A DNA stretch of 64,000 nt from Bacteroides bouchesdurhonensis (GTDB lineage Bacteria > Bacteroidota > Bacteroidia > Bacteroidales > Bacteroidaceae). This document shows, piece by piece, positions 1 to 9,564 of this stretch (its first letter is position 1; each line of letters starts with the position of its first letter). The stretch covers positions 3,140,577 to 3,204,576 of the forward strand of contig NZ_LT707006.1 in NCBI RefSeq assembly GCF_900155865.1, in the 5' to 3' direction. The position numbers were made by a program, and so were the translations under genes. The notes under the pieces were generated by a model. The model saw only the letters and a list, made by a program, of their open reading frames with translations. It was not told the origin of the DNA and searched no databases.

Positions 1-202
1 CTGAAGGAACTTTGTAATCCCCATTGCGTTTCCTGCGTATTGGCAAATCGAAGTTTTTCGTTTGCGCTACTACCGAACTATCCACATCACGCTTGACATC
101 ACCACGATAAACGTAGCAGTGTTTACATCCTGGACTTAACTTGTGGCAACCGTGCCATAAATTCCACATCACTGATCCTTTCACAATAGCGTTTGTTGGC
201 AT
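1..202 (-). CDS. DUF5131 (Gp37/Gp68-like) family protein, 5' part only
   Basis: The gene starts at ATG 202 and runs off the left edge, so only about 67 residues are visible. They include a cysteine cluster of the form GC-x6-GCKHCY near residues 18-30, typical of the DUF5131 (phage Gp37/Gp68-like) family, which is distantly related to radical-SAM-type proteins. The molecular function of the family is not established. It lies on the same strand as the esterase ending at 270, separated by a 9-bp inverted repeat. The start was chosen because the residues before it show no family similarity. Family assignment is from motif recognition only. Confidence 0.75.
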   Translation of the reverse strand, partial: MPTNAIVKGSVMWNLWHGCHKLSPGCKHCYVYRGDVKRDVDSSVVAQTKNFDLPIRRKRNGDYKVPS

Positions 203-217
203 TACACTTTCCGCAGA

Positions 218-251
218 CTCCTGACGTTTTACAAACCATAAGCGTCAGGAG
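218..251. repeat. 9-bp inverted repeat between two - strand genes
   Basis: The arms CTCCTGACG (218-226) and CGTCAGGAG (243-251) are perfectly complementary around a 16-nt loop. The element lies between the esterase stop and the DUF5131 start. No T-tract follows on the - strand, so it is a weak terminator candidate and could equally be an operator. Confidence 0.5.
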
Positions 252-269
252 TAATAAATAATAATGAAT

Positions 270-1655
270 CTATTTTTTTAAAGACTGATATACAGTTTTT
301 GCCATAACCTTTGCACCTTCTTCGTTAGGATGAATACGGTCTGGGAATAATTGAGGCATTCCATCCATTGCCGTATGAAGGTCTATAACAGGCAAATCAT
401 TTTTCTTGGCTACTTTCTTGATCATTGGAATAATTTCCTCGACAATAATATCATCGTTTATATGTTCTCCGACCAGATAAGCTTTTGAAGGAAAGCAAAG
501 ATAAATTTTTGGCTGAACAGGTAATGCTTTAAATGAATCAATCATAGTCTGTAGATCCTTCATGTAATCTGTCTTGTATTTCCAATTAAATGATTTACTG
601 TCATTAGTCCCTAACTTAATAACAACTATATTAGGCGCAAAGGCCAATGCATCTTTATATGCTTGTTCTTTCATATAAGGATGATCACCTTTATTTAATA
701 AAGTACGTGCACTGACTCCGAAGTTTTTCACCCAATAACTATCCCCTAACAGACGACTCAATACAGAAGGATAACTATCATGTTTCGGGTTTCTTGTTCC
801 TACCCCATACGTAATACTATTACCAATACATGCCACGCGTACAGCATCTTTACGAATGGCTTTAAAACTACGTAACCAAGAAGTCAGTTCGTCAAGCATT
901 TCATTTTTATAGGCAAAATCCTCACGAATACCCCAACCATGACCACCAGTTGGATAAATATGAAGGACGGCAGGAACTCCTTTTTTATTCAAAGCCAAAT
1001 AATAATTAACTCCATTAGCAGGAGGAACCGCCTTATCATCATCACTATAAACAATGAAAGCACGAGGAGTCTCTTTCGTCACCTGCTTTTCATTAGAATA
1101 TTTGTTTTCCAGCTCAACAGAAGCATCTTTACCCAAAAGAAAATCATGAGAACCCATGTGAGTATATGATTTATCCATTGTGATCACCGGATAGAATAAA
1201 ATCTGGAAATTAGGACGAAGTTCCGGTTGGGTATGTGTTGCGATAGTCGATGCAAGATGTCCTCCTGCAGAAGAGCCCATGACACCAATATCATTCGGAT
1301 TCAGATTCCAGACATCAGCACTGTCCCTAGCCATTTTCATTGCTGCTTCCCCATCAGAAATAGGAATTGTATAATCTCCGTTAGGCATACGATATTTCAC
1401 AACAATCAAAGCAATACCTTGTTTATTAAAGTAAGGTGCCCAATCATATCCTTCATGACCTACAGCCAGATTCACATATCCCCCACCTGGAAAAGCAACT
1501 ACGGCACGACCTGTTGCCAATTCCGGATCCGGAAGGAAAACACGTAGTGATGGTTGTTCAATATCAAAAGATTTGGGAGCATTTTGAGCCGTTCCCCGCG
1601 AACTTGCTAACAAAGTAATTAACAGTAAGAAGAGAGTAGAAAATTTCTGTTTCAT
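270..1655 (-). CDS. Secreted two-domain esterase: alpha/beta hydrolase fused to SGNH/GDSL hydrolase
   Basis: A signal peptide (about residues 1-23) precedes an alpha/beta-hydrolase (BD-FAE/acetylxylan-esterase-like) domain at about 40-265. This has a GSSAG nucleophile elbow with Ser129, an acidic SDDD segment near 204-207 and the catalytic-type His239 in GGHGW. A second domain, about 270-461, is an SGNH/GDSL esterase with GNS (Ser280), GTND (349-352) and the Asp439/His442 pair in the DRIHP block. Both active sites look intact. In Bacteroides such enzymes usually deacylate plant polysaccharides in the periplasm or at the surface. The substrate is not readable here and no SusC/D pair is adjacent. 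It is divergent from the MATE gene. Confidence 0.85.
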   Translation of the reverse strand: MKQKFSTLFLLLITLLASSRGTAQNAPKSFDIEQPSLRVFLPDPELATGRAVVAFPGGGYVNLAVGHEGYDWAPYFNKQGIALIVVKYRMPNGDYTIPISDGEAAMKMARDSADVWNLNPNDIGVMGSSAGGHLASTIATHTQPELRPNFQILFYPVITMDKSYTHMGSHDFLLGKDASVELENKYSNEKQVTKETPRAFIVYSDDDKAVPPANGVNYYLALNKKGVPAVLHIYPTGGHGWGIREDFAYKNEMLDELTSWLRSFKAIRKDAVRVACIGNSITYGVGTRNPKHDSYPSVLSRLLGDSYWVKNFGVSARTLLNKGDHPYMKEQAYKDALAFAPNIVVIKLGTNDSKSFNWKYKTDYMKDLQTMIDSFKALPVQPKIYLCFPSKAYLVGEHINDDIIVEEIIPMIKKVAKKNDLPVIDLHTAMDGMPQLFPDRIHPNEEGAKVMAKTVYQSLKK

Positions 1656-1693
1656 AGTATCTTTATACTTTGGTTAATGAATAATTAGATGTG

Positions 1694-1721
1694 CAAAGAT
1701 AGCTATTTTTATGTATATTTG
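1694..1721. promoter_or_regulatory. Divergent -7 promoter elements, esterase / MATE
   Basis: TATATTTG at 1714-1721 on + (27 nt before the MATE start) and TATCTTTG on - (1694-1701, before the esterase) both fit the Bacteroides -7 consensus TAnnTTTG. No clear -33 TTTG is present for either. Confidence 0.5.
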
Positions 1722-1747
1722 TACTTTCTTTTAAACAGAAAATTCAT

Positions 1748-3121
1748 ATGCAAGGAATAAAGAACCTTACACAAGGTCCCATCAACCGCCAATTATTTAA
1801 CTTGGCAATGCCCATTATGGCAACCTCATTTATCCAAATGGCCTATAGTCTAACAGATATGGCTTGGGTAGGACGATTGGGAAGTGAGGCAGTTGCTGCT
1901 ATCGGTTCTGTAGGAATCTTAACGTGGATGTCCGGTTCCATATCCTTATTAAATAAGGTAGGTTCCGAAGTCAGTGTCGGACAATCCATCGGAGCACAAA
2001 ATCAGGAAGATGCCCGCCATTTCGCCTCACACAACATAACGATTGCACTTATTATCTCTATTTGTTGGGGCGGATTGCTTTTCATATTTGCAGATCCTAT
2101 TATACGCATCTACGAACTGGATGAACACATCACAATCAGCGCAATCAAATACCTGAGAATTATTTCTACCGGATTACCCTTCGTTTTCCTCTCCGCAGCT
2201 TTCACCGGAATTTACAATGCTGCCGGACGAAGCAAAATTCCATTTTATATCAGTGGAACAGGATTAATTCTTAACATAGTACTCGATCCTCTATTTATCT
2301 TCGGTTTCAGACTAGGCACAAATGGTGCTGCCTATGCAACCTGGATATCAGAAGCAACCGTTTTCCTTATTTTTATCTATCAATTACGCTACCGTGATGC
2401 ATTGCTTGGAGGTTTCCCTTTCTTCACCCAATTAAAAAAGAAATATACCCGGCGTATTTTGAAACTTGGATTACCTGTAGCTACCCTAAATACATTGTTT
2501 GCCTTCGTCAATATGTTCCTTTGTCGGACAGCTTCCGAACAAGGAGGACACATCGGACTAATGACTTTTACCACCGGAGGACAAATTGAAGCTATCACAT
2601 GGAATACCTCACAAGGATTCTCTACCGCACTCAGTGCCTTCATTGCCCAAAATTATGCAGCAGGACGAACTGAACGAGTCATCAAAGCTTGGTATACCAC
2701 TCTTTGGATGACAGGTATCTTCGGAACGTTCTGCACACTGCTGTTTATTTTCTGTGGGAATGAAGTCTTTTCTATTTTTGTTCCCGAACGAGCTGCTTAC
2801 GAAGCCGGAGGTGTTTTCTTACGTATTGATGGATACTCACAGCTCTTCATGATGCTTGAAATCACCATGCAAGGAGTCTTTTATGGTATCGGACGTACCG
2901 TACCTCCTGCAATAATAAGTATCATATGTAATTACATGCGTATACCGCTCGCTATCTTGTTTGTACGTATGGGTATGGGAGTAGAAGGAATTTGGTGGGC
3001 TGTCAGTGTTACTACAGTTGTCAAAGGATTGATTCTTTTGGGATGGTTCATAATTATCAAGCAGAAGTGTTTGAACTTACCTTCTGTAATGCAAAATCAA
3101 GTATCGTCTTCCAAAACCTAA
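1748..3121 (+). CDS. MATE family multidrug/sodium antiporter
   Basis: This is a 457-residue integral membrane protein with the length and twelve-helix hydrophobic pattern of the MATE (multi-antimicrobial extrusion) family. The N-terminus has the family-typical pattern in which a GPI motif leads into LFNLAMPIM, then helices with QxAYSLTDMAWVG. The two halves repeat the same topology. MATE proteins exchange cations for Na+ or H+ across the inner membrane. The substrate cannot be inferred. The gene stands alone between the divergent esterase and the OmpA lipoprotein, which has its own promoter, so it is probably monocistronic. Confidence 0.92.
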   Translation: MQGIKNLTQGPINRQLFNLAMPIMATSFIQMAYSLTDMAWVGRLGSEAVAAIGSVGILTWMSGSISLLNKVGSEVSVGQSIGAQNQEDARHFASHNITIALIISICWGGLLFIFADPIIRIYELDEHITISAIKYLRIISTGLPFVFLSAAFTGIYNAAGRSKIPFYISGTGLILNIVLDPLFIFGFRLGTNGAAYATWISEATVFLIFIYQLRYRDALLGGFPFFTQLKKKYTRRILKLGLPVATLNTLFAFVNMFLCRTASEQGGHIGLMTFTTGGQIEAITWNTSQGFSTALSAFIAQNYAAGRTERVIKAWYTTLWMTGIFGTFCTLLFIFCGNEVFSIFVPERAAYEAGGVFLRIDGYSQLFMMLEITMQGVFYGIGRTVPPAIISIICNYMRIPLAILFVRMGMGVEGIWWAVSVTTVVKGLILLGWFIIIKQKCLNLPSVMQNQVSSSKT

Positions 3122-3183
3122 CAAATCTAAAAGATAGAGATTATTATTTTAACTTAAAAAGAACGTCGAAGACAAATAATATT

Positions 3184-3191
3184 TATCTTTG
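3184..3191 (+). promoter_or_regulatory. -7 promoter element for the OmpA lipoprotein
   Basis: TATCTTTG fits TAnnTTTG and lies 56 nt upstream of the ATG at 3248, giving a leader of about 50 nt. A -33 TTTG is not obvious. Confidence 0.55.
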
Positions 3192-3247
3192 CATTGTTAT
3201 TTATTGAAACATTATAGAATATAAACCTAATTAAAAAACATTGGATT

Positions 3248-3961
3248 ATGAATAAGATGAAATTTATGGTTCTTTTCATGAGTATCACTATGATATTCAG
3301 TGGCTGTGCTAGTATGAGCAATACAGGTAAAGGTGCTGCTATCGGCGGTGGTTCGGGTGCTGCGCTAGGTGCTATCCTGGGTGGTGTTATCGGTAAAGGC
3401 AAAGGTGCTGCTATTGGTGCCGCTGTCGGTACTGCAGTAGGTGCCGGTACAGGTGCACTTATCGGTAAGAAAATGGATAAAGCAGCAGCTCAAGCAAAAC
3501 AAATTGAAGGAGCTCAAGTTGAACAAATAACCGATAATAACGGATTGCAAGCTGTAAAAGTAACATTTGACTCCGGTATTCTTTTCAATACAGGTAATGC
3601 TAGTCTGAGTGCTGCTGCAAAAGCAGCTTTGAGCAAGTTTGCCAACAATGTGTTGAACCAGAACCGAGACATGGATGTAGCGATCTATGGTTATACAGAT
3701 AACCAAGGCTGGAAAAACAGTACTGCAGAACAAAGTCGCCAGAAGAATATAAACTTATCACAAGAGCGTGCCCAGAGTGTATCAAGTTATCTTTTGAGTT
3801 GTGGTGTTGCGGCTAGCCAGATCAAGAGTGTAGACGGAATGGGAGAAAGTGATCCTGTTGCCAGCAATGAAACTGCTGCAGGTCGTGAACAGAACCGTCG
3901 TGTAGAAGTTTATATGTACGCCAGCGAGCAAATGATCAAAGATGCACAGGCAGCTAATTAA
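3248..3961 (+). CDS. OmpA-family outer membrane lipoprotein with glycine-zipper segment
   Basis: The protein has 237 residues. A lipobox FSGC places the lipidated cysteine at residue 20. Residues about 28-73 are a Gly/Ala-rich glycine-zipper segment. Residues about 105-230 form an OmpA C-terminal domain ending in the typical NRRVEVYM motif that contacts peptidoglycan. It probably tethers the outer membrane to the wall. Its last codons overlap the start of the transglycosylase gene by 20 bp, which suggests translational coupling and a joint role in envelope maintenance. Confidence 0.9.
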   Translation: MNKMKFMVLFMSITMIFSGCASMSNTGKGAAIGGGSGAALGAILGGVIGKGKGAAIGAAVGTAVGAGTGALIGKKMDKAAAQAKQIEGAQVEQITDNNGLQAVKVTFDSGILFNTGNASLSAAAKAALSKFANNVLNQNRDMDVAIYGYTDNQGWKNSTAEQSRQKNINLSQERAQSVSSYLLSCGVAASQIKSVDGMGESDPVASNETAAGREQNRRVEVYMYASEQMIKDAQAAN

Positions 3962-4685
3962 AAAAATACTTCGTTACACTCGTAATCTGCTGATTTTTTT
4001 CTTTGCATCTACTATTCTAGCGGTCCTTGTTTATCGTTTTATGCCAGTCTACATCACACCGTTGATGGTGATCCGTAGTGTTCAACAGATTACATCAGGA
4101 GATAAACCCACGTGGAAACACACGTGGGTTTCTTTTGATAAAATATCTCCTCATCTGCCGATGGCAGTCATTGCTTCCGAAGATAATCGTTTCGCAACAC
4201 ATAATGGTTTCGACTTCATCGAAATAAAAAAAGCGATGAAAGAGAATGAAAAACGGAAAAAGAAACGGGGAGCAAGTACTATTAGTCAGCAGACAGCTAA
4301 AAATGTATTCTTATGGCCGCAATCTTCATGGGTACGGAAAGGATTCGAAGTTTATTTTACTTTCCTCATTGAATTATTTTGGTCGAAAGAACGAATCATG
4401 GAAGTATATCTTAACTCTATTGAAATGGGAAATGGCATTTATGGTGCGCAGGCTGCTGCCAAATATAAATTCCATACCACAGCAACCAAACTAACCAAAG
4501 CTCAATGTGCATTGATTGCTGCGACATTACCCAATCCCATACGATTCGATTCAGCCAAACCTTCTCCTTATATATTAAAACGACAGAAACAGATTCTTAG
4601 ATTAATGAATCTTGTCCCAAAATTTCCTCCGGCTCCAATGAAAAAGCCTGTGGAAAAGAAGAATGCAAAGAAAAGTAAACGATAA
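3942..4685 (+). CDS. mtgA: Monofunctional biosynthetic peptidoglycan transglycosylase
   Basis: This 247-aa protein has one N-terminal membrane anchor (about 16-34) and a family GT51 domain. The catalytic-type Glu80 lies in the ASEDNRF motif; the [13 protein letters not shown] motif appears as [13 protein letters not shown], followed by [15 protein letters not shown]. It polymerises lipid II into glycan strands at the outer face of the inner membrane. There is no transpeptidase domain, so it is the monofunctional form. The ATG overlaps the preceding ORF; no later start preserves the anchor. The Lys-rich C-terminal tail is low complexity. Confidence 0.93.
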   Translation: MHRQLIKKILRYTRNLLIFFFASTILAVLVYRFMPVYITPLMVIRSVQQITSGDKPTWKHTWVSFDKISPHLPMAVIASEDNRFATHNGFDFIEIKKAMKENEKRKKKRGASTISQQTAKNVFLWPQSSWVRKGFEVYFTFLIELFWSKERIMEVYLNSIEMGNGIYGAQAAAKYKFHTTATKLTKAQCALIAATLPNPIRFDSAKPSPYILKRQKQILRLMNLVPKFPPAPMKKPVEKKNAKKSKR

Positions 4686-4726
4686 ATGGTGAATGACAAA
4701 TAGGATTGTGCCATGACTACATCAAT

Positions 4727-5600
4727 CTATGATTTACCGTTTGCACAAACTTCAATGATACGTCCACTAAAATTTGCCATCACACAATCACAAGTATTCC
4801 ATGGAGTGGCAATATAACAAAATACATCATTCGGCTCGTACTTATGTCCTACTTCAAGTGGCATAGAAGGTGATTCGACATCTATTTCCCAGATAATACG
4901 TCCTTTTTCCATAGCAGAGATAGGCTCTACCTTAGCACGTTTTAGTCGTTTCACCTCTTCCTCAGAAAAACCTTGTTTAGCAAGAGTAACATCTTTGGCA
5001 CGTTGCAAATCAGTCTCGAAACATTTTTTGGCAATCCCCGATTTATAATCACGATATTGGCGATCATGCATGACCAGTTCAAACAATTCCTCATCGTCCT
5101 GTCCGAACTCCCATCCGTTCTCTATCATCTCCTTGCGATATTCTTCTAACTGATCCGGATAATTCTTCTGTGGATCTTCATCTGTAAATTCATACCCTTT
5201 TTCTTTAGCCAAAGCAATTATTTCGGGAGCAAGACTTCCCGGAAGACGTCCACTATTACCCAATATCATATCCCAAGTATGATTATCGATCATCGCCCAA
5301 CGTCCCTCCCCTTTAATCAAGGACATCACATTCATCAAAGCTACATTTTTCACATACTGGCTGAAAGGAGTTACCAATGGAGGATAACCAAGTTTTGGCC
5401 AAACATACTCAACTTCATCAAACAACATCACTAATAAATCATCAATACTCAATTCCGGTTCATTCTTACTTTTCAATATCATGTTAATACCGGAATGTAC
5501 TCCTTTCAAATCCGCCATCATGGAGCCCATCATACCACCGGGTAATCCACGATTGCCACATGTCCCGATAAACGAGACTAAACTTAATTTCTTTTTTCAT
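4727..5600 (-). pseudogene. Oxaloacetate decarboxylase alpha subunit remnant (internal deletion and frameshift)
   Basis: An intact-looking start at 5600 encodes MKKEIKFSLVYRDMWQS, the expected N-terminus of Bacteroides oxaloacetate decarboxylase/carboxyltransferase alpha subunits. At about 5549 the similarity jumps, in another frame, to GLPGGMMGSMMADL, which normally follows several hundred residues later, and continues to the stop at 4727. The catalytic TIM barrel is therefore missing and the join is out of frame. The 268-aa open frame that remains (ATG 5533) covers only the C-terminal part. The family decarboxylates oxaloacetate or transfers carboxyl to biotin; this copy cannot. The length of the loss is judged from family memory, roughly 300 codons. 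Confidence 0.85.
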
Positions 5601-5738
5601 TGCTTTTAATTAGATGAGATTCATTTATTTAGGCTAACTAGTTATTACAAGCACACTAAGTCATTTAACATTATGACAAATAAGAAACAATAAAGTTTGA
5701 CCAATAAACACATTTAATAACATATTGCTATAAAATCA

Positions 5739-5772
5739 AAGGAGCAAGCGAAGATATATTCCGTTGCTCCTT
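5739..5772 (-). terminator. Terminator after the ECF sigma gene
   Basis: Arms AAGGAGCAA (5739-5747) and TTGCTCCTT (5764-5772) form a 9-bp stem, followed on - by a T-rich run (TTTGATTTTAT). It is 34 bp past the sigma factor stop. Confidence 0.7.
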
Positions 5773-5805
5773 ACAAGAACTAAGTTCTAAAAATGTTATC
5801 CTCTA

Positions 5806-6309
5806 TTAAACAAAATCTTTCAATTCCTGTTGCAAACGTTGGCGAGTAAAGAAGATACGGCTCTTCACTGTTCCAAGAGGCAGATCCAGCTTTTCAGCAA
5901 TCTCCCGGTATTTAAAACCGGAAACGTGCATGGAGAAAGGGACTTTATATTCTTTCGGCAACGCATTGACAATACGGTGCATCTCTTTCAAGTCATAAGC
6001 ACCTTCTGTACTCTCAAATCCTGAGTCTTGAGGAAGATTCAAATGATATAAGTTATCGGTTTGGTCTACATAAGTCTGATCCCGTACTATCTTACGGTAA
6101 TTATTAATAAATATGTTGCGCATGATGGTATACATCCATCCTTTAAAATTAGTATCCGGGACATATTTTTCCTCATTATCTAATGCTTTTAATGATGTTT
6201 CTTGCAATAAATCGTTTGCTTCCTCACGATTAGCCGTTAATTTATATGCAAAACGAAGCAATTCTTCCTGAACTCCAATTAAATCTTTTCTGAAACTTAA
6301 ACTTTTCAT
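5806..6309 (-). CDS. ECF-type RNA polymerase sigma factor
   Basis: This 167-aa protein contains sigma region 2 (about 15-80, with DLLQETSLKAL and a GWMYTIMRNIFIN segment) and region 4 (about 105-165, with an FKYREIAEKLDLPLGTVKSRI helix-turn-helix). This is the minimal ECF layout. It redirects RNA polymerase to a specific promoter set. No anti-sigma gene is adjacent, which is common for this Bacteroides group. The next gene on - is the pseudogene at 4727-5600, and the LemA gene is divergent, so regulon membership cannot be read here. Confidence 0.92.
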   Translation of the reverse strand: MKSLSFRKDLIGVQEELLRFAYKLTANREEANDLLQETSLKALDNEEKYVPDTNFKGWMYTIMRNIFINNYRKIVRDQTYVDQTDNLYHLNLPQDSGFESTEGAYDLKEMHRIVNALPKEYKVPFSMHVSGFKYREIAEKLDLPLGTVKSRIFFTRQRLQQELKDFV

Positions 6310-6489
6310 ACTCTAAAGGTTTTTGGTTAATATTTCGTTTCTTTCTCAATGGTTGCAAGTTTAAAGGTATTTTCAGAGTCTAACAGGGGAGGAATCAACA
6401 TTTCATAGGGGGTAAAACTGTCAATTGATAGAATTTAGGTGGTTTTTGATAGTTTTTGGGTGGTTATTAATGTTTTTTATTTGCCTCTT

Positions 6490-6521
6490 TTTGGTAAAAA
6501 AGACCAAATAGCCTACTTTTG
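6490..6521 (+). promoter_or_regulatory. Promoter of lemA-M48 operon
   Basis: TTTG (6490-6493), 20 nt, then TACTTTTG (6514-6521): a good match to the Bacteroides housekeeping promoter. The predicted start is near 6528, about 22 nt before the LemA ATG. Confidence 0.75.
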
Positions 6522-6549
6522 ATAAATAAATTAAATTAATTAATAGACT

Positions 6550-7110
6550 ATGGCTACACTTATTATTGTTGGAGTAATCGTACTACTGGGAATCATTTTT
6601 GCTTCCATGTACAACTCTTTAGTGAAATTGAAAAACAATCGCGAAAATGCTTTCGCAGACATTGATGTACAGTTAAAACAGCGTCATGATCTTATCCCGC
6701 AACTAGTAGAAACAGTAAAAGGATATGCCTCACATGAAAAGGAAACGCTCGATCGTGTGATTCAAGCAAGAAACGGTGCAGTAAATGCTAAATCAATTGA
6801 TGAAAAAATAAACGCAGAGAATCAACTATCATCAGCATTATCAGGACTGAAAATTACTTTAGAAGCCTATCCCGACCTGAAAGCAAATCAAAACTTCCTG
6901 CAACTGCAAGAAGAAGTTTCCGATGTAGAGAACAAATTGGCTGCCGTACGCCGTTATTTCAACTCTGCGACAAAAGAATATAATAATGCTGTCCAGACAT
7001 TCCCTTCCAATCTTATTGCAGGAATGTGTGGTTTCCGTAAGGAAATCATGTTCGATCTAGGACAAAACGAACGTGCAAACCTGGAGCAAGCACCCAAAAT
7101 TAGTTTCTAA
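6550..7110 (+). CDS. lemA: LemA family protein
   Basis: This is a 186-aa protein with one N-terminal membrane helix (about 4-22) and a long helical periplasmic or cytoplasmic domain. It carries LemA signature stretches (NRENAFADIDVQLKQRHDL near 33-52 and the C-terminal NLIAGMCGFRK block). LemA proteins are found next to M48 metalloproteases and TPM-domain proteins, but their biochemical role is unknown. Here it is 36 bp upstream of an M48 protease and shares its promoter, which fits a membrane quality-control pair. Confidence 0.9.
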   Translation: MATLIIVGVIVLLGIIFASMYNSLVKLKNNRENAFADIDVQLKQRHDLIPQLVETVKGYASHEKETLDRVIQARNGAVNAKSIDEKINAENQLSSALSGLKITLEAYPDLKANQNFLQLQEEVSDVENKLAAVRRYFNSATKEYNNAVQTFPSNLIAGMCGFRKEIMFDLGQNERANLEQAPKISF

Positions 7111-7146
7111 CACCGTCATTTACCCAACCACAAAACTCGAACATTT

Positions 7147-8109
7147 ATGCAATACGTCGGGATCCAAACGCAACAGAGCCGGAATAACCGCCGTTCTGCG
7201 ATTCTGCTACTATTATTTCCATGTCTAGTAACAATGCTCCTTTATCTGTCTTGTTATTTAATAATCGTTTTCGGATATGGGACAAATATGGAAAGCGAAT
7301 TATTGCCAATGGTCAATCAGTTATTCATTTCAGCCTTTCCTTATACTATAGGGATTGTACTGGTCTGGTTTCTGATTGCTTATTGGGCTAATACAAGTAT
7401 CATCAATACTGCGACCGGCTCCAAGCCGCTAGACCGCAAGGAGAATAAGCATATCTACAATTTAGTAGAAAATCTTTGTATGTCGCAAGGCATGAAGATG
7501 CCTAAAATCAATATAATTTATGATAATTCTCTGAATGCTTTTGCCAGTGGTATCAACGAACGGACTTATACTATTACTCTTTCACAAGGCATCATCCAGA
7601 AACTAAAAGATGATGAACTGGAAGCCGTTATAGCCCATGAACTAAGTCATATTCGCAATCATGACGTTCGCCTGTTAATCATATCTATTGTATTCGTTGG
7701 TATCTTTTCTATGCTGACACAGATCACCCTTTATACTATCACACACGTTCGTATACGCAGTAATAATAAAGGTGGAGCAGGAATCATTCTCTTTATACTT
7801 ATTACTTTAATAGTGGCTACCATCGGTTTCTTTTTTGCAAGCTTGATGCGTTTTGCTATTTCACGCAAACGCGAATATATGGCTGATGCAGGATCTGCAG
7901 AAATGACAAAGAATCCATTGGCTCTGGCAAGTGCTTTACGCAAAATATCGGCAGATCCGAATATAGAAGCTGTAAAACGTGAAGATGTGGCGCAACTATT
8001 TATTCAACATCCCGGAAAACAAGCCAAAAGTTCTTTCATAGGATTGAGCGGACTGTTTGCTACACATCCTCCTATTGAGAAAAGAATCGCTATTCTAGAA
8101 CAATTCTAA
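7147..8109 (+). CDS. M48 family membrane metalloprotease (HtpX-like)
   Basis: This 320-aa protein has four hydrophobic segments (about 20-43, 60-82, 175-200 and 210-235). The zinc-binding HELSH motif is at 164-168 (AHELSHIRNHD), with a downstream REYMADAGSAEM helix near 245 that supplies the third ligand. This matches HtpX-like peptidases that degrade misfolded membrane proteins on the cytosolic side of the inner membrane. It follows LemA in the same operon. Its terminator has been split by the insertion sequence at 8181. Confidence 0.9.
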   Translation: MQYVGIQTQQSRNNRRSAILLLLFPCLVTMLLYLSCYLIIVFGYGTNMESELLPMVNQLFISAFPYTIGIVLVWFLIAYWANTSIINTATGSKPLDRKENKHIYNLVENLCMSQGMKMPKINIIYDNSLNAFASGINERTYTITLSQGIIQKLKDDELEAVIAHELSHIRNHDVRLLIISIVFVGIFSMLTQITLYTITHVRIRSNNKGGAGIILFILITLIVATIGFFFASLMRFAISRKREYMADAGSAEMTKNPLALASALRKISADPNIEAVKREDVAQLFIQHPGKQAKSSFIGLSGLFATHPPIEKRIAILEQF

Positions 8110-8136
8110 AAACAAATAGGAAAATCAGGAAATTAA

Positions 8137-8180
8137 CACCAATCCTTGCTTATTTTGTGATTAATAAGCATGGATTGGTG
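8137..8180 (+). terminator. Terminator of the M48 gene, interrupted by the insertion sequence
   Basis: CACCAATCC (8137-8145) and GGATTGGTG (8172-8180) form the base of a hairpin, with further pairing between TTGCTTATT and AATAAGCA. The T-rich tail that should follow (TTTAATTTTC) now lies at 9724 onward, on the far side of the IS. The stem is intact but has lost its U-tract to the insertion. Confidence 0.7.
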
Positions 8181-8304
8181 CACGGCTTTTTCATTTAAGT
8201 TTTGATTTAGGGGTACAATCCCCCTACCCATGCCAGTGCGGCATGGGCGGGTATCCCGTTGTTGGTAATCAATGCGTTACGAATATGTCAAATCTGAATT
8301 TTTC

Positions 8305-9564
8305 TCATTTTTGAGCCAAAAAATGCAACACGTTAGTGAAGCTTACCGATAGTTCCCTTATTATCTCAGCTGTACCCTTTTGCTTATCTGATATTTTTTT
8401 CCTTCTGTTCTTCCAAACGGCAATCAATGCCAACACCATCCTTTGAATTGTGTCCAGATTCCTGGCCGCCCGTTCAGCCTTACGCTTTATGCTGTCCTGC
8501 CGGAGATTGCGGTCAAGATCCCAGTGCATGCTTTCAATAGCCCAATGCTGTTTGGTTATCTGACTAAGCCGCTCTGCACTGCTATCCAGGCTTGAAATGT
8601 AGAGTCGCTGTTCAGATGTACTCCTGCCATCGGACTTTTTTTCGGTAGATGTGACTATTTCTATAACTGTCAAATTGCCATTCCATTTTTCCCTGTCCAC
8701 AATAAGTTCTTCCCCACGGTATATACGGCATATCCTTGACTCAATCCTGCCGTGTTCCAAGTATGGACCTTCCTTGTAGACATCAGTCGGGGTGGCGGTC
8801 TTTATAGAATCTTCAAGTCCATAGCGCAAAGATCTTTGATTCGCCTTGAGTTCGATCACGAAGTCTGCTCCTTTATCTCTAATCTTGTCTATTATTACCT
8901 TTTGGAATGACATGGCGTCTGCTGTGACTACACATCCTGACACGTCTAGTTTGTCCAATAACCGGGGCACGGATTTGATTTCATTACTTTTCTCCTTGCA
9001 AATATCAGTAGCCAAAGTAAGGCCCGAACCAAGTGAGTAGGCAGAGACGATATCAGGGTTACGTCCGTTGTCGTACAAGGTACCCCGCATGGCCTTGCCA
9101 TCAATACAAATGATATCAGTTGCCGTAGTGGATATTTCCTTGCGGAAAACATCTGCAAAAGCAGACATGCGCTCAGCCATCTTTTCATCGTCTATGCTTT
9201 GAAACACACGGCAAAGCGTAGCTGCTGAGGGTAGCCCATACGGGAATAGCCCTTTCCCCTGCAGGCGTTTTAAGTGATGTTTGCCAAATTGAAGTATTTC
9301 AGCCCTGGTAATACACTTGCTGAGTCTCCCCAATATGACAAGCATGAGTATGTCTTCAAGTTTGTGCTTGAAGTTTCCCCTGCTTGTTCTGCGGTATTCA
9401 GGGACTGAGGATACAAATTTTCTCAAATGAGTCAGGATGCTGCCACGAAGACAGTCAAGGTGTTTCTTCTTTAGTAGTATTATGCGTAAAAAGTTGTATA
9501 TCAGGGAAATAAATCGTATTTTTGCTGTCGCAAAAACAAAGGCGGAAGACAATAGAAACATCAT
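8305..9564 (-). CDS. ISAs1-type DDE transposase
   Basis: The protein is up to 419 aa. About residues 45-130 form the helix-rich N-terminal domain with LEDILMLVILGRLSKC. The DDE core follows, with IDGKAMRGT, VVTADAMSFQK and a C-terminal QHWAIESMHWDLDRN block containing the third acidic residue. These are the hallmarks of ISAs1-family transposases, which move the element by cut and paste. ISAs1 transposases are usually about 370-380 aa, so the true start may be downstream of ATG 9564; the first ~35 residues are hydrophobic and unconvincing. The ATG lies in the loop of the hairpin at 9540-9584. Confidence 0.9.
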   Translation of the reverse strand: MMFLLSSAFVFATAKIRFISLIYNFLRIILLKKKHLDCLRGSILTHLRKFVSSVPEYRRTSRGNFKHKLEDILMLVILGRLSKCITRAEILQFGKHHLKRLQGKGLFPYGLPSAATLCRVFQSIDDEKMAERMSAFADVFRKEISTTATDIICIDGKAMRGTLYDNGRNPDIVSAYSLGSGLTLATDICKEKSNEIKSVPRLLDKLDVSGCVVTADAMSFQKVIIDKIRDKGADFVIELKANQRSLRYGLEDSIKTATPTDVYKEGPYLEHGRIESRICRIYRGEELIVDREKWNGNLTVIEIVTSTEKKSDGRSTSEQRLYISSLDSSAERLSQITKQHWAIESMHWDLDRNLRQDSIKRKAERAARNLDTIQRMVLALIAVWKNRRKKISDKQKGTAEIIRELSVSFTNVLHFLAQK

